Assembly (NCBI GenBank): GCA_964512145.1
Contig: CAZEIM010000001.1
Coordinates: forward strand, 68,234-132,233
DNA from: CAYOHR01 sp964512145
GTDB lineage: Bacteria; Bacteroidota; Bacteroidia; Flavobacteriales_G; JALEGO01
Length of the DNA stretch: 64,000 nucleotides
Direction: 5' to 3'
Of this stretch, positions 7,714 through 15,951 are shown one piece after another; positions within the stretch are counted from its first letter, which is position 1, and the number at the start of each line of letters is the position of its first letter. The position numbers and the translations under genes were made by a program. The notes beneath the pieces were generated by a model that saw only the letters and a list, made by a program, of their open reading frames with translations, was not told where the DNA came from and searched no databases.

Positions 7714-9303
7714 ATGTACATTTTTTTGCTTTTTGCTAATATTCCCTTTCAGATATTATATTCCAATCAATATTATTGGGTACACTTTAAAGATAAACAT
7801 CAAGTAAATTTTAATCCTTATGAGTATTTTCACCCTAAAGCCATTGAGCGAAGATTAAAGCACGGTATTAGTTTATATGATAGTACTGATTTTCCTTTAC
7901 AAGAGAATTATGTTAGAGTGGTTTCTGAGTTATCTGATTCTTTGTTGGCAGAAAGTAGGTGGTTAAATGCTGTTGCTATTTTAACAAACGAACAAAATAT
8001 TAAACGAATAGAACAACTTCCCTTTGTTAAAAACGTCCAAAAGTATTCTGTTGAAACTTCTTTTTTGTTAAAAGCGGATAAAAATTTTGTTGAAAAAATA
8101 GATGTGAATTTATTAAAGGATCAAACTAGTCATTTACAAGCAAAAGAATTTCATACAAGAGATGTATATGGTAAAAATATTCGTATTGCAGTTTTTGATG
8201 CAGGTTTTCCGGGGGTTGACCAGTTGCCCTATTTTAAGCATCTAAAAAATAAAATTGTTAAAACGTACGATTTTGCCCGAAAAAAAGATTTTGTGTATGC
8301 ACATGATAATCATGGCACATCGGTATTATCTTGTATTGCAGGTGTACATGATACGATACCTATTGGTTTAGCTACCCAAGCATCTTTTTTATTGGCGATA
8401 ACTGAATATTCAAAACGAGAGCCTTTTTCGGAAGAAAAGAACTGGTTATTAGCTGCCGAATGGGCAGATAAAAATGGTGCGGATATTATAAACAGTTCTT
8501 TAGGATATACGCATCAACGATATTTTACAAACCAAATGGATGGTAACACCAGTTTGGTTTCAAAAGCGGCAAAAATGGCTTTTGAAAAAGGAATGTTAGT
8601 GGTAAATGCAGCCGGAAATGATGGTGATAAAGATTGGAAAATCATTGGAACTCCTGCGGATGTTGATTGTGTATTAAGTGTGGGAGGAATTGATCCATAT
8701 ACACAATATAAAATTAGCTTTTCATCTTTTGGACCAAGCATTCAAAAGAAAATTAAACCTAATGTTTGTGCTTTTGGGCAAGTAATTGCGGCAAATGAAC
8801 ATAATCTACACGAAACATTCGGAACTTCTTTTGCTTCCCCTTTAATTGCTGGGTTTGCAGCATGTGTTTTGCAAATGGATACTACACTTACTAACGCCCA
8901 ATTGTTTCAAAAAATTCAACAATCTGCTACATTATATCCATATTACGATTATGCTCACGGCTATGGAGTGCCTCAAGCATCTTTTTTCTTTTCTACCAAA
9001 TTAGATTCTTTAAAAACTTTTACAACCTATATTGAAAATGAAATGTTACAGGTTCAAGTGTTAGATGATTTTATGCCATCTGATACGTTTAATAATATGT
9101 ATGAGGCTGTGAAATCTTCCATTTCAAATCATCAATATATGTATGTTCATGTAGAAAATACCGATGGATATTTAAGGCGATATTTTTTAGTGGATGTGTA
9201 TAAAAAAAATGCCTTGGAAATTCCTTTAAATGACATACAAAAAGGAGAAACTATTAGAATACATTACCAAGGATATACCTACACATACAAACATGTTATA
9301 TGA
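7714..9303 (+). CDS. S8 family serine peptidase (subtilase)
   Basis: A secreted subtilisin-like protease of about 529 residues. The triad is visible: Asp162 in VFDAGFPG, His200 in HDNHGTS and Ser372 in FGTSFASPLIAG (numbered from 7714). The oxyanion Asn is in VVNAAGNDGD. The N-terminal stretch YYWVHFKDKHQVNFNPYEYF followed by HPKAIERRLKHGI is typical of this Bacteroidota subgroup. Two in-frame ATGs are close (7708 and 7714). The second leaves more leader after the -7-like element at 7696-7703 and still gives a signal peptide, so it is preferred. The C-terminus is a small beta domain with no T9SS sorting motif. It overlaps the next gene by four bases (ATGA). Confidence 0.9.
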   Translation: MYIFLLFANIPFQILYSNQYYWVHFKDKHQVNFNPYEYFHPKAIERRLKHGISLYDSTDFPLQENYVRVVSELSDSLLAESRWLNAVAILTNEQNIKRIEQLPFVKNVQKYSVETSFLLKADKNFVEKIDVNLLKDQTSHLQAKEFHTRDVYGKNIRIAVFDAGFPGVDQLPYFKHLKNKIVKTYDFARKKDFVYAHDNHGTSVLSCIAGVHDTIPIGLATQASFLLAITEYSKREPFSEEKNWLLAAEWADKNGADIINSSLGYTHQRYFTNQMDGNTSLVSKAAKMAFEKGMLVVNAAGNDGDKDWKIIGTPADVDCVLSVGGIDPYTQYKISFSSFGPSIQKKIKPNVCAFGQVIAANEHNLHETFGTSFASPLIAGFAACVLQMDTTLTNAQLFQKIQQSATLYPYYDYAHGYGVPQASFFFSTKLDSLKTFTTYIENEMLQVQVLDDFMPSDTFNNMYEAVKSSISNHQYMYVHVENTDGYLRRYFLVDVYKKNALEIPLNDIQKGETIRIHYQGYTYTYKHVI

Positions 9304-10022
9304 ATATTTCTATCAAATATTTTTTTTTTAGCGCAATATTATTTTTTTTAATTTTTGTTGTTAAATCCCGAGACATAATATTTCAAGAGGAGGTAAATAT
9401 TCCAGATTCATCTGATTATAATTTTGGATTGAATGGAAAAAATTATGTGCATTTTTTACTGCAATATGGTGTTTTATTTGGATCTACATCAAACAACGAT
9501 TTAAGTTCTTTACATAAATTTTCTTCGAGCACTTTTGGATTGGGGTTAAGATATAAGCGTAAACTTACTAATTATATTGACCTAACCGGAGATTTTTTAT
9601 ATGTAAACAATACTTTTCGCTTTAAACAAGATACTATTAAAACATTTCCTAGTATTGGGGTTCACAATAAAGAGTTTTTATTATTTAATAATTTGCTACT
9701 AAATAGTGCACTTCGAATTAATTTTAATAAAAGAGGAAATATCATTCGAAATTACATGGATGTTGGAGTATTGGGTGAATTTTCTTTTTCTGTAGTGCAT
9801 GAGTATATTGATAAAAATGTACATCCTTTGGCAGGTAAAACAATGGTTAGAAATTACCGGTTAAAATACATTAACCCGTGGCAATACAGTGCTTTTTTAA
9901 GAGTTGGATTTAAAAAAATTAGTGTGTTTGCACAATATAGGGTTTCTAATATTATGAAATCATCTTATTTGTTTCCTGAGTTACCTAGATATAAAGCAGG
10001 TATAGAATTAGGATTATTTTAA
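9300..10022 (+). CDS. putative outer-membrane beta-barrel protein
   Basis: A 240-residue protein with a signal peptide (about 1-23) and alternating polar/aromatic strands throughout: NYVHFLLQYGVLFGSTS, FGLGLRYKRKLTNYIDLTGD and KISVFAQYRVSNI. It ends GIELGLF, with a terminal Phe as in outer-membrane barrels. It looks like a PorT/OMP_b-brl family member, but no feature allows a firm function. It is translationally coupled to the subtilase (ATGA) and followed four bases later by tsaE. Confidence 0.65.
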   Translation: MNISIKYFFFSAILFFLIFVVKSRDIIFQEEVNIPDSSDYNFGLNGKNYVHFLLQYGVLFGSTSNNDLSSLHKFSSSTFGLGLRYKRKLTNYIDLTGDFLYVNNTFRFKQDTIKTFPSIGVHNKEFLLFNNLLLNSALRINFNKRGNIIRNYMDVGVLGEFSFSVVHEYIDKNVHPLAGKTMVRNYRLKYINPWQYSAFLRVGFKKISVFAQYRVSNIMKSSYLFPELPRYKAGIELGLF

Positions 10023-10026
10023 ATAT

Positions 10027-10449
10027 ATGGAATATATACTTTCAAATATTTCTCAACTACCAGAACTAAGTAAAGAAATATTTAAGTTACAAAATCAAGG
10101 AGTGTATTTATTTTGGGGGAATTTAGGAGCAGGAAAAACAACGCTCATTAAACAATTATGTAAGGACTTGAGGATTGATGATCATGTTTCGAGTCCAACA
10201 TTTAGTATATTTCAAGAATACATAGGTAATAATTCTGTTAAAGTATTACATGCAGATTTATACAGAATAAAGGATCATCGGGAATTACTTGATTTAGGTT
10301 GGTACGATTTGTTGGAAGATCATACGTATATTTTTATTGAGTGGCCAGAAATTGCACTTGGTCATTTGCCCGATTCTTATTTGGAAATTAAAATAAACAA
10401 GGAGCCACTTACGGATATACGAAATGTTTCTTTATCTTTGGTTGTATAA
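10027..10449 (+). CDS. tsaE: tRNA t6A biosynthesis ATPase TsaE
   Basis: A 140-residue P-loop protein of normal length. The Walker A motif is GNLGAGKTT (31-39). DDHVSSPTFSIFQEY and LHADLYRI follow, then FIEWPE, the family Walker B-like motif. TsaE drives the TsaB-TsaD complex that puts threonylcarbamoyl on A37 of ANN-decoding tRNAs. Partners in this window are tsaD (59661-60692) and a disrupted Sua5 (29820-30764); tsaB is not in the window. The gene starts 4 bases after the barrel gene in the same operon. Confidence 0.95.
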   Translation: MEYILSNISQLPELSKEIFKLQNQGVYLFWGNLGAGKTTLIKQLCKDLRIDDHVSSPTFSIFQEYIGNNSVKVLHADLYRIKDHRELLDLGWYDLLEDHTYIFIEWPEIALGHLPDSYLEIKINKEPLTDIRNVSLSLVV

Positions 10450-10470
10450 AAAGCTTATATTATTGATGCT

Positions 10471-11685
10471 ATGATTACCAGTTCAGATGCTTTTAAGTCC
10501 TTTAAAGGATCTTTATTACCACAGGAAGAAATGTTGGAAGTTCAGGTTCGAAAAGGAAAGTTATTTATAGGAATCCCAAAAGAAATATCATTTCAAGAGA
10601 GTAGGGTAGCTTTAGGTCCATCTTCTGTAGGATTATTAGTTAATAATGGACATAAAGTAGTGATACAAAGAGGAGCAGGAGAAGGGGCGAATTTTTCAGA
10701 TAAAGACTACAGCGAAGCTGGTGCTGAGGTAGTAGAGGATGCACAGGCAGTTTACAAAGCCGATTTAATTATAAAAGTGGCTCCACCTTCTATTGAAGAA
10801 ATAGAATTATTACATAAAAATCAACTATTAATTTCTGCTTTGCAATTAGCAACCAGAAATGCTGATTATTTTAAAAAACTTACTTCCAAAAAGGTAACAG
10901 CTATTGCTTGGGATTTTATAAAAGATGAAGCCGGAATACTTCAGGTTGTTCGAGCTATGGGAGAAATTGCTGGAACTACGGCTATATTAATTGCTTCTGA
11001 TTATTTATCCAAATCTAAAAACGGCTTGGGCTTAATGTTAGGAGGAATTACTGGTGTAGCACCAACATCGGTAGTAATTTTAGGAGCCGGTAGCGTAGGT
11101 GAGAATGCTGCTCGTGCTGCCTTAGGTTTAGGCGCCAGTGTGAAGGTTTTTGATAACTCTATCTATAAATTAAAAAGATTGCAAGATTCCATTGGGCATA
11201 AAATATTTACTTCTACGCTTCAGCCCAAAGACTTAATAAAGGCTTTAAAAAGAGCTGATGTTGTAATTGGAGCATTAAAAGCTCCTGCAGGAAGAACTCC
11301 GTGCATTGTTTCGGAAGAAATGGTTCAAGAAATGAAAGAAGGAACGGTTGTTATTGATGTAAGTATTGATCAAGGAGGTTGTTTTGAAACATCAAAAGTT
11401 ACAGATCACAATAAACCAGCATTTACCAAGTATGGTGTAATACACTATTGTGTGCCAAACATTGCTTCAGCTGTTTCTAGAACAGCCTCTATTGCATTGA
11501 GTAATATTTTTGCTCCAGTTTTACTTAGTATTGGCGAAGAAGGCGGATTGGATCAATTAATAAGAAAAAGCATAGGACTACGTAATGGTGTATATATGTA
11601 TAAAGGGGTTTTAACCCATAAAGACATTGGCAATAATTTTAAACTCTCTTATAAGGATATTAATTTATTGTTTCCTTTATTGTAA
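10471..11685 (+). CDS. ald: alanine dehydrogenase
   Basis: A 404-residue enzyme of the alanine dehydrogenase / transhydrogenase alpha family. It interconverts L-alanine and pyruvate plus ammonia with NAD. KLFIGIPKEISFQESRVALG is the N-terminal catalytic fold, and VVILGAGSVGENAARAALGL (about 201-220) is the NAD-binding Rossmann motif. RADVVIGALKAPAGRTPCIV and VVIDVSIDQGGCFETS are the usual later blocks. An extra N-terminal stretch of about 28 residues precedes the family core, as is common in Bacteroidota. The stop is followed at once by the ATG of the next gene. Confidence 0.93.
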   Translation: MITSSDAFKSFKGSLLPQEEMLEVQVRKGKLFIGIPKEISFQESRVALGPSSVGLLVNNGHKVVIQRGAGEGANFSDKDYSEAGAEVVEDAQAVYKADLIIKVAPPSIEEIELLHKNQLLISALQLATRNADYFKKLTSKKVTAIAWDFIKDEAGILQVVRAMGEIAGTTAILIASDYLSKSKNGLGLMLGGITGVAPTSVVILGAGSVGENAARAALGLGASVKVFDNSIYKLKRLQDSIGHKIFTSTLQPKDLIKALKRADVVIGALKAPAGRTPCIVSEEMVQEMKEGTVVIDVSIDQGGCFETSKVTDHNKPAFTKYGVIHYCVPNIASAVSRTASIALSNIFAPVLLSIGEEGGLDQLIRKSIGLRNGVYMYKGVLTHKDIGNNFKLSYKDINLLFPLL

Positions 11686-12075
11686 ATGTGGCGCAGGGTT
11701 AGAATTTATTTATTGGGTGTTTTTTTAGGAACTCTGTTTGTGTATTTCTTTTTAATACGAGGAAAAGACAGAAATTTTTCTTTTTGGTTTCCTTCCAATA
11801 GAATCATCGAGGAAATTCAAACCAAAAAAATGAATGTGACTCCGCGTGCTTTTTGTATGTTGACTTGTATGCAAACAGACACTTCCAATATTAAGCCATT
11901 GCTAAAAAATGCCACTATTGATTTTTCTAAAAGTTTACCCAGAAATACCCCAAAAACCTACTATTTAAGTTTACAAAACATGCACATTTGGGTTGAAGTA
12001 AATAAAAATAATTCAACCTTACTGAACGTTTTTCCTGTGTCGGATACCCTGAAATGCGATTGCAATGTTAAATAA
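11686..12075 (+). CDS. small membrane-anchored Cys-containing protein (DUF4258-like)
   Basis: A 129-residue protein with one N-terminal membrane anchor (IYLLGVFLGTLFVYFFLI) and a small exported domain. The domain starts KMNVTPRAFCMLTCMQTDT, contains THE strand pair YYLSLQNMHIWVEVNKNN, and ends DTLKCDCNVK. The four cysteines, as C-x3-C and C-x-C, could form disulfides or bind metal. It resembles the DUF4258 proteins often found after alanine dehydrogenase in Bacteroidota, but I cannot confirm the family. There are no bases between the ald stop and its ATG, and it overlaps aroB by 11 bases, so all three are co-translated. Confidence 0.6.
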   Translation: MWRRVRIYLLGVFLGTLFVYFFLIRGKDRNFSFWFPSNRIIEEIQTKKMNVTPRAFCMLTCMQTDTSNIKPLLKNATIDFSKSLPRNTPKTYYLSLQNMHIWVEVNKNNSTLLNVFPVSDTLKCDCNVK

Positions 12076-13126
12076 GGAAAATAACCCTATACCTGTAATA
12101 GTTGATCGCCATATTCACCCATACATCGATACATTTTTTAAAGAAAATAATTTTTCTAAAATTATAGTACTTACCGATTCAAATACACACACACATTGTT
12201 TGCCCTATATTGATTTACACAGCAGTGTTTTTTCTAATGCCGAAATCATTGAAATTGAAGTAGGGGAGGAGCATAAAAATTTAGATACTGCTCGCTTAAT
12301 TTGGGAAACTTTATTAGATATTCAAGCCGATAGAAATAGTGTGTTGGTTAATTTAGGCGGTGGTGTAGTGTGTGATATTGGGGGGTTTTGTGCTTCAACA
12401 TTTCAGCGAGGTATTTCGTATATAAATATACCGACTTCTCTTATGGCTCAAGTAGATGCTTCCATTGGAGGTAAAACGGCTATAAATTTAAATGTGATTA
12501 AAAATCAAGTAGGAACTTTTTATAATCCAAGGGCTGTTTTTATTTGTCCCGAATTTTTAAAAACCTTACCCGAAAGAGAATATATTTCGGGCATGGCCGA
12601 AGTATTTAAACATGCTTTAATTTGTAATAAAGAATTATGGTTTGAACTTGCTCATAACTCCATTTCTTTTGATCATTTAATTCGATTACAGTGGATTGAA
12701 AAAAGCGTAAAAATAAAACAAGACATTGTTCAACAAGACCCATTCGAAAAAGACCTTAGAAAAGTATTAAATGTAGGTCATACCATAGGACATGCATTAG
12801 AAACTTTTTTTATGCAAACAGAATCTCCGTTAAGTCATGGAGAAGCCGTTGCATTAGGAATAATGTATGAAATAAAGGTTAGTTATAAATTAGGATATCT
12901 TGAAAAATCGGTTATGTTAGAAATTATTCAAACCTTACAAAAAATTTATTCCATGCCGGCTTTTTCTTTTGAAACGATTGAAATCATTAGAATCATTAAA
13001 AGTGACAAAAAAAATAGTCGAGGTACTATTTATCTTCCCCTGCTTAAAGATATTGGCGACTATATTTTACATGTAGCAGTACCAGAAAAGGTATTATCGG
13101 AAGTATTGAGTGAAAAAGGTATTTAA
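12065..13126 (+). CDS. aroB: 3-dehydroquinate synthase
   Basis: A 353-residue shikimate pathway enzyme that makes 3-dehydroquinate from DAHP using NAD and a divalent metal. The NAD-binding motif NLGGGVVCDIGGF lies near 96-108. The metal ligands are Glu179 (GMAEVFKHA), His239 (NVGHTIGHALE) and His258 (LSHGEAVALG). PTSLMAQVDASIGGKTAIN is also as expected. It overlaps the upstream small gene by 11 bases and is followed 8 bases later by aroA, so two steps of the same pathway are paired. Confidence 0.97.
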   Translation: MLNKENNPIPVIVDRHIHPYIDTFFKENNFSKIIVLTDSNTHTHCLPYIDLHSSVFSNAEIIEIEVGEEHKNLDTARLIWETLLDIQADRNSVLVNLGGGVVCDIGGFCASTFQRGISYINIPTSLMAQVDASIGGKTAINLNVIKNQVGTFYNPRAVFICPEFLKTLPEREYISGMAEVFKHALICNKELWFELAHNSISFDHLIRLQWIEKSVKIKQDIVQQDPFEKDLRKVLNVGHTIGHALETFFMQTESPLSHGEAVALGIMYEIKVSYKLGYLEKSVMLEIIQTLQKIYSMPAFSFETIEIIRIIKSDKKNSRGTIYLPLLKDIGDYILHVAVPEKVLSEVLSEKGI

Positions 13127-13134
13127 TTTTTGGG

Positions 13135-14382
13135 ATGAGTTTTGAATTATCTAACCATACATCGAATATACTTATTCAACTTCCGGCTTCAAAAAGCATA
13201 AGTAACCGAATTTTAATAATTCGCGAAATTTTAGGACATGAAATTCAGGTTAAAAATATTTCTGAAGCTAGGGATACTAAAATTTTACTAGACAATATAC
13301 AAAAGCTACACACAGAAAAAGAATTTAATGCACAAGATGCCGGCACCACTTTTCGATTTTTACTGGCTTTATTTAGTATATTGCCTGGTGAACGCATTCT
13401 TACAGGGAATCATAGAATGTTAGAACGCCCCATTATGCCATTAGTTTTATTGTTGCGAATACTTGGGGCAGAAATTAATTGTATTGAAAAAGAAGATTTT
13501 CCTCCTTTTAAAATTACTGGAAAAAAAATATTAGGTGGAGAGGTATATATGAATGAGGTTATTAGCAGTCAGTTTATTTCTGCTTTATTGTGTATTGCTC
13601 CAACTTTACCTCAAGGATTAATCATACATATCCCTTGGGAAAAACAATGGTCAAAATCGTATATTTTGTTAACCTTGCATGTTTTACAGCAATGTGGTGT
13701 TACTTGTGGGATTTCTCAAAATAAGTTGTTTGTTGAACCTATAGTTAGGACACTACCTTTACAATACATAGTAGAATCTGATTGGTCTTCGGCATCGTAT
13801 TGGTATTTATGGGTACTGGTGAATCCCAATATTGTATTAACATTACATAATATTCATAAAAATAGCCCACAGCCCGATGCGGTATGTGCTTCTGTTTTTA
13901 GTTTTTTTGGGATAGAAAGTATTCAGGTTGAGGACAATTTGTTGATTCAATATACCAGCATACAAGAAAACCTTAATGTTTTTGAATATGATGTGAGCGA
14001 TTGTCCCGATTTGATGCAGACGTTAGTCGTTGCTTGTGTTATATTATCTGTTAAAGCTAATTTTAAAGGCGTAAAAACCTTATTGTATAAAGAAACCAAT
14101 CGCCTATTGGCTATGCAGCTAGAACTTAAAAAAATTGGGGTTGAATGTTCGTATACAGACAATTCTTTTACCATTCATAATACTCGAAAAAATACAGATG
14201 AGGCTATCATCTTTGAAACCTATGATGATCATAGAATGGCAATGTGTTTAGCCCCACTATCTGTTTTGTATAACATATCATTTAACAACTATAAAGTTGT
14301 AGAAAAATCCTACCCAAACTATTGGAGTGAATGTGAAAAACTGGGGGTTAAATTCAACATAAATATGATGGATAAAGATTAG
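13135..14382 (+). CDS. aroA: 3-phosphoshikimate 1-carboxyvinyltransferase (EPSP synthase)
   Basis: A 415-residue EPSP synthase, which transfers enolpyruvyl from PEP to shikimate-3-phosphate. Substrate-binding motifs seen are LPASKSISNRILII (start), NAQDAGTTFRFLLALFS, LERPIMPLV, SDWSSASYWY and TYDDHRMAMCLAPL (end). The Bacteroidota-type short loops give a length slightly below the E. coli enzyme. It is the last gene of the plus-strand run and ends in TAG. A 9-bp inverted repeat (14401-14427) lies 18 bases after the stop. Confidence 0.95.
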   Translation: MSFELSNHTSNILIQLPASKSISNRILIIREILGHEIQVKNISEARDTKILLDNIQKLHTEKEFNAQDAGTTFRFLLALFSILPGERILTGNHRMLERPIMPLVLLLRILGAEINCIEKEDFPPFKITGKKILGGEVYMNEVISSQFISALLCIAPTLPQGLIIHIPWEKQWSKSYILLTLHVLQQCGVTCGISQNKLFVEPIVRTLPLQYIVESDWSSASYWYLWVLVNPNIVLTLHNIHKNSPQPDAVCASVFSFFGIESIQVEDNLLIQYTSIQENLNVFEYDVSDCPDLMQTLVVACVILSVKANFKGVKTLLYKETNRLLAMQLELKKIGVECSYTDNSFTIHNTRKNTDEAIIFETYDDHRMAMCLAPLSVLYNISFNNYKVVEKSYPNYWSECEKLGVKFNINMMDKD

Positions 14383-14400
14383 ATTTTTATTGCCTTAAAA

Positions 14401-14427
14401 TATAGTTACTCTAAACGTGTAACTATA
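14401..14427. repeat. 9-bp perfect inverted repeat after aroA
   Basis: TATAGTTAC (14401-14409) pairs with GTAACTATA (14419-14427) around a 9-base spacer. It follows the aroA stop and could form an RNA hairpin ending the operon. The sequence after it is A-rich rather than T-rich, so an intrinsic terminator is not certain and a protein-binding site is also possible. Confidence 0.45.
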
Positions 14428-14558
14428 GATTAAAAATTAAAACTTATGATTCACGTTAAAATCAAATCACAAAAGAACATTTTTGTTTTTTAAGTAATTG
14501 ATTCTGAATTACATTTTTAAAATTTAATAAGAATTTGAAACACAAAAATGTGTGTGGA

Positions 14559-14597
14559 TTTGTGTTGTACGTATTAAAAATGTATATTTGTACGTAT
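14559..14597 (+). promoter_or_regulatory. toxin-antitoxin promoter with duplicated 10-bp operator
   Basis: A good Bacteroidota promoter: TTTG (14559-14562), 20 bases, then TATATTTG (14583-14590). Two perfect copies of TTGTACGTAT lie at 14565-14574 and 14588-14597, 23 bases apart. Each contains the self-complementary TACGTA. One copy lies in the promoter spacer and the other overlaps the -7 element and reaches the expected start of transcription. This is the layout expected for autorepression by a ribbon-helix-helix antitoxin. Confidence 0.7.
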
Positions 14598-14609
14598 AAC
14601 GAGAACTTT

Positions 14610-14855
14610 ATGGACACAAAACTAACGTTAAAACTGGATAAGGAAATTATAAGCCGGGCAAAACTTTATGCTGAATCCAAAAAAATTAGTCTTTCAAAAC
14701 TTATCGAAAGCTATTTGTATTCGCTTACGAAAGAAAATTCAAATAAAGATAAAGTATCGCCATTGGTAGAAAGTTTATCAGGAGTCATCGAATTGCCAAA
14801 AAACTATAATGAAAAAGATGACTACACAGACTATCTAACTCAAAAATATAAATGA
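14610..14855 (+). CDS. ribbon-helix-helix antitoxin (DUF6364-like)
   Basis: An 81-residue protein starting MDTKLTLKLDKEIISRAKLY, followed by AESKKISLSKLIESYLYSL. This is one beta strand and two helices, the ribbon-helix-helix DNA-binding fold seen in DUF6364 and other VapB-like antitoxins. The C-terminal part (LVESLSGVIELPKNYNEKDD) is the toxin-binding tail. A longer frame from 14535 exists, but its extra codons cover the promoter, so the ATG at 14610 is chosen. Its stop overlaps the toxin ATG (ATGA). It probably represses its own promoter through the two TTGTACGTAT repeats upstream. Confidence 0.82.
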   Translation: MDTKLTLKLDKEIISRAKLYAESKKISLSKLIESYLYSLTKENSNKDKVSPLVESLSGVIELPKNYNEKDDYTDYLTQKYK

Positions 14856-15268
14856 CCAAAAAGATCTTTGTAGATACAGATGTTGTTTTTGACCTTTTGG
14901 CCAAAAGAGAACCTTTTTATAAATATTCAGCTCAACTATTTACCTATGCTGATAAGCAGAAAGTAATAATCTGTGTTTCATCCCTCTCTTTTGGCAATTT
15001 GAATTACATTCTTACCAAGCATAAATCTGCGATTGAAGCAAGAAAAATTTTATCCCGATTCAAAGTTTTAGTAAAAGTTATGCCTGTTGATGATAAAGTA
15101 ATAGAATTGGCTTTAAATTCAGATTTTGGAGATTTTGAGGACGCAGTTCAATACTATTGTGCTATTGAGAATGGTATTCATGTCCTTATTACAAGAAATT
15201 TGAAAGATTTTAAATATGCAAGAATTTTAGTTTTAACTGCTGAAGATTTCTTAAAGCAACATGAATAA
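14852..15268 (+). CDS. PIN-domain toxin (PIN_3 type ribonuclease)
   Basis: A 138-residue PIN-domain protein, the toxin of a VapBC-like type II module. The acidic centre can be seen: D8 and D10 in FVDTDVVFDLL, D94/D97 in FGDFEDAVQ, and D119 in ITRNLKDF. The usual Glu of many VapC proteins in the middle strand is replaced by Asn (VSSLSFGNLNYIL), which is normal for the PIN_3 subfamily. Such toxins cut RNA when released from the antitoxin. The four-base overlap with the antitoxin gene gives coupled translation. Confidence 0.88.
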   Translation: MTKKIFVDTDVVFDLLAKREPFYKYSAQLFTYADKQKVIICVSSLSFGNLNYILTKHKSAIEARKILSRFKVLVKVMPVDDKVIELALNSDFGDFEDAVQYYCAIENGIHVLITRNLKDFKYARILVLTAEDFLKQHE

Positions 15269-15453
15269 TCGCCAGTCACTAACAGCTAGGTTTCTTTGTG
15301 TGTGAAGGATAAGCCATGAATAAAAAAATATACATTTATAGGGTTAATTTTTATTGTAAATTTGTTTTATAATTATTTTTAAAAAAACTTAACTCTTTTA
15401 GGATCAGATAGCTAAAAACGGCAGACGGTTGATAAAAAATAAAAACATTAAAA
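15269..15453. other. intergenic part of the accessory insert
   Basis: 185 bases with no gene. TAAATTTG at 15357-15364 matches the -7 element and could drive the following small gene with a leader of about 90 bases, but no TTTG is seen at the -33 distance. No terminator hairpin was found after the toxin gene. Confidence 0.3.
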
Positions 15454-15771
15454 ATGAATAAATGGAAAATCGCATTTTGGTGTTGTTTTATAATTTTGGT
15501 TGCAGTAACAATTTTTTCGGCCTATTCGATTATTGACCAAGGTGTAACTCTGACATACCAAAAAGAAGGTTACACAGACACAGAAAATGACCTTAACCAA
15601 CTAATAGAAATCATCAACAAAACGGACTTGACCAAAAAACAAATTGAATCAGAACTTAAAGACCATAGACTATTTGAATATATGGATTTCAAATCAGACA
15701 CTGTTTCGCTTGAAAGAGTTTTACTTATATTCGAAAACGAAAAAATTAAAAAGGTGATGAAACAATGGTAA
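15454..15771 (+). CDS. small single-pass membrane protein, unknown
   Basis: A 105-residue protein with an N-terminal membrane segment (about 5-27, KIAFWCCFIILVAVTIFSAY) and a hydrophilic, probably helical exported domain. That domain contains YTDTENDLNQLIEIINKTDL, TKKQIESELKDHRLFEY and VLLIFENEKIKKVMKQW. I do not recognise the family. It sits in the accessory insert after the toxin-antitoxin pair, with no conserved neighbours, and could be a cargo gene of the same insert. Confidence 0.55.
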   Translation: MNKWKIAFWCCFIILVAVTIFSAYSIIDQGVTLTYQKEGYTDTENDLNQLIEIINKTDLTKKQIESELKDHRLFEYMDFKSDTVSLERVLLIFENEKIKKVMKQW

Positions 15772-15865
15772 GAAAAGAAATTCGAACATATAATAACTAG
15801 AGTTTTCTTGACAATTACAGAAAGGCTTTTTATGCAAAGATAATTCATGCATAAAAAAGAACCTT

Positions 15866-15942
15866 ACTTATTATACAATATGATTTCACTTAAATTATAA
15901 AGTGATAACTTCAAAAAATAGAAAGCTTATAATATAATAAGT
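15866..15942. repeat. nested inverted repeats between the accessory insert and fabI
   Basis: ACTTATTATA (15866-15875) and TATAATAAGT (15933-15942) are perfect inverted copies 57 bases apart. Inside them lies a short hairpin, TCACTT...AAGTGA. This lies just beyond the fabI stop on the far side of the accessory insert. It may be a terminator-like structure for fabI or a boundary of the insert; sequence alone does not decide. Confidence 0.35.
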
Positions 15943-15951
15943 TAAAATTAT

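Noticed and set aside
14535..14609. N-terminal extension of the antitoxin
   Set aside because: These codons overlap the -33/-7 promoter and operator repeats, and the encoded residues do not belong to the ribbon-helix-helix fold.
15269..15453. tRNA or attC-like integron site after the toxin gene
   Set aside because: No cloverleaf and no integron core site could be made out; only an AT-rich spacer with a weak -7 element.
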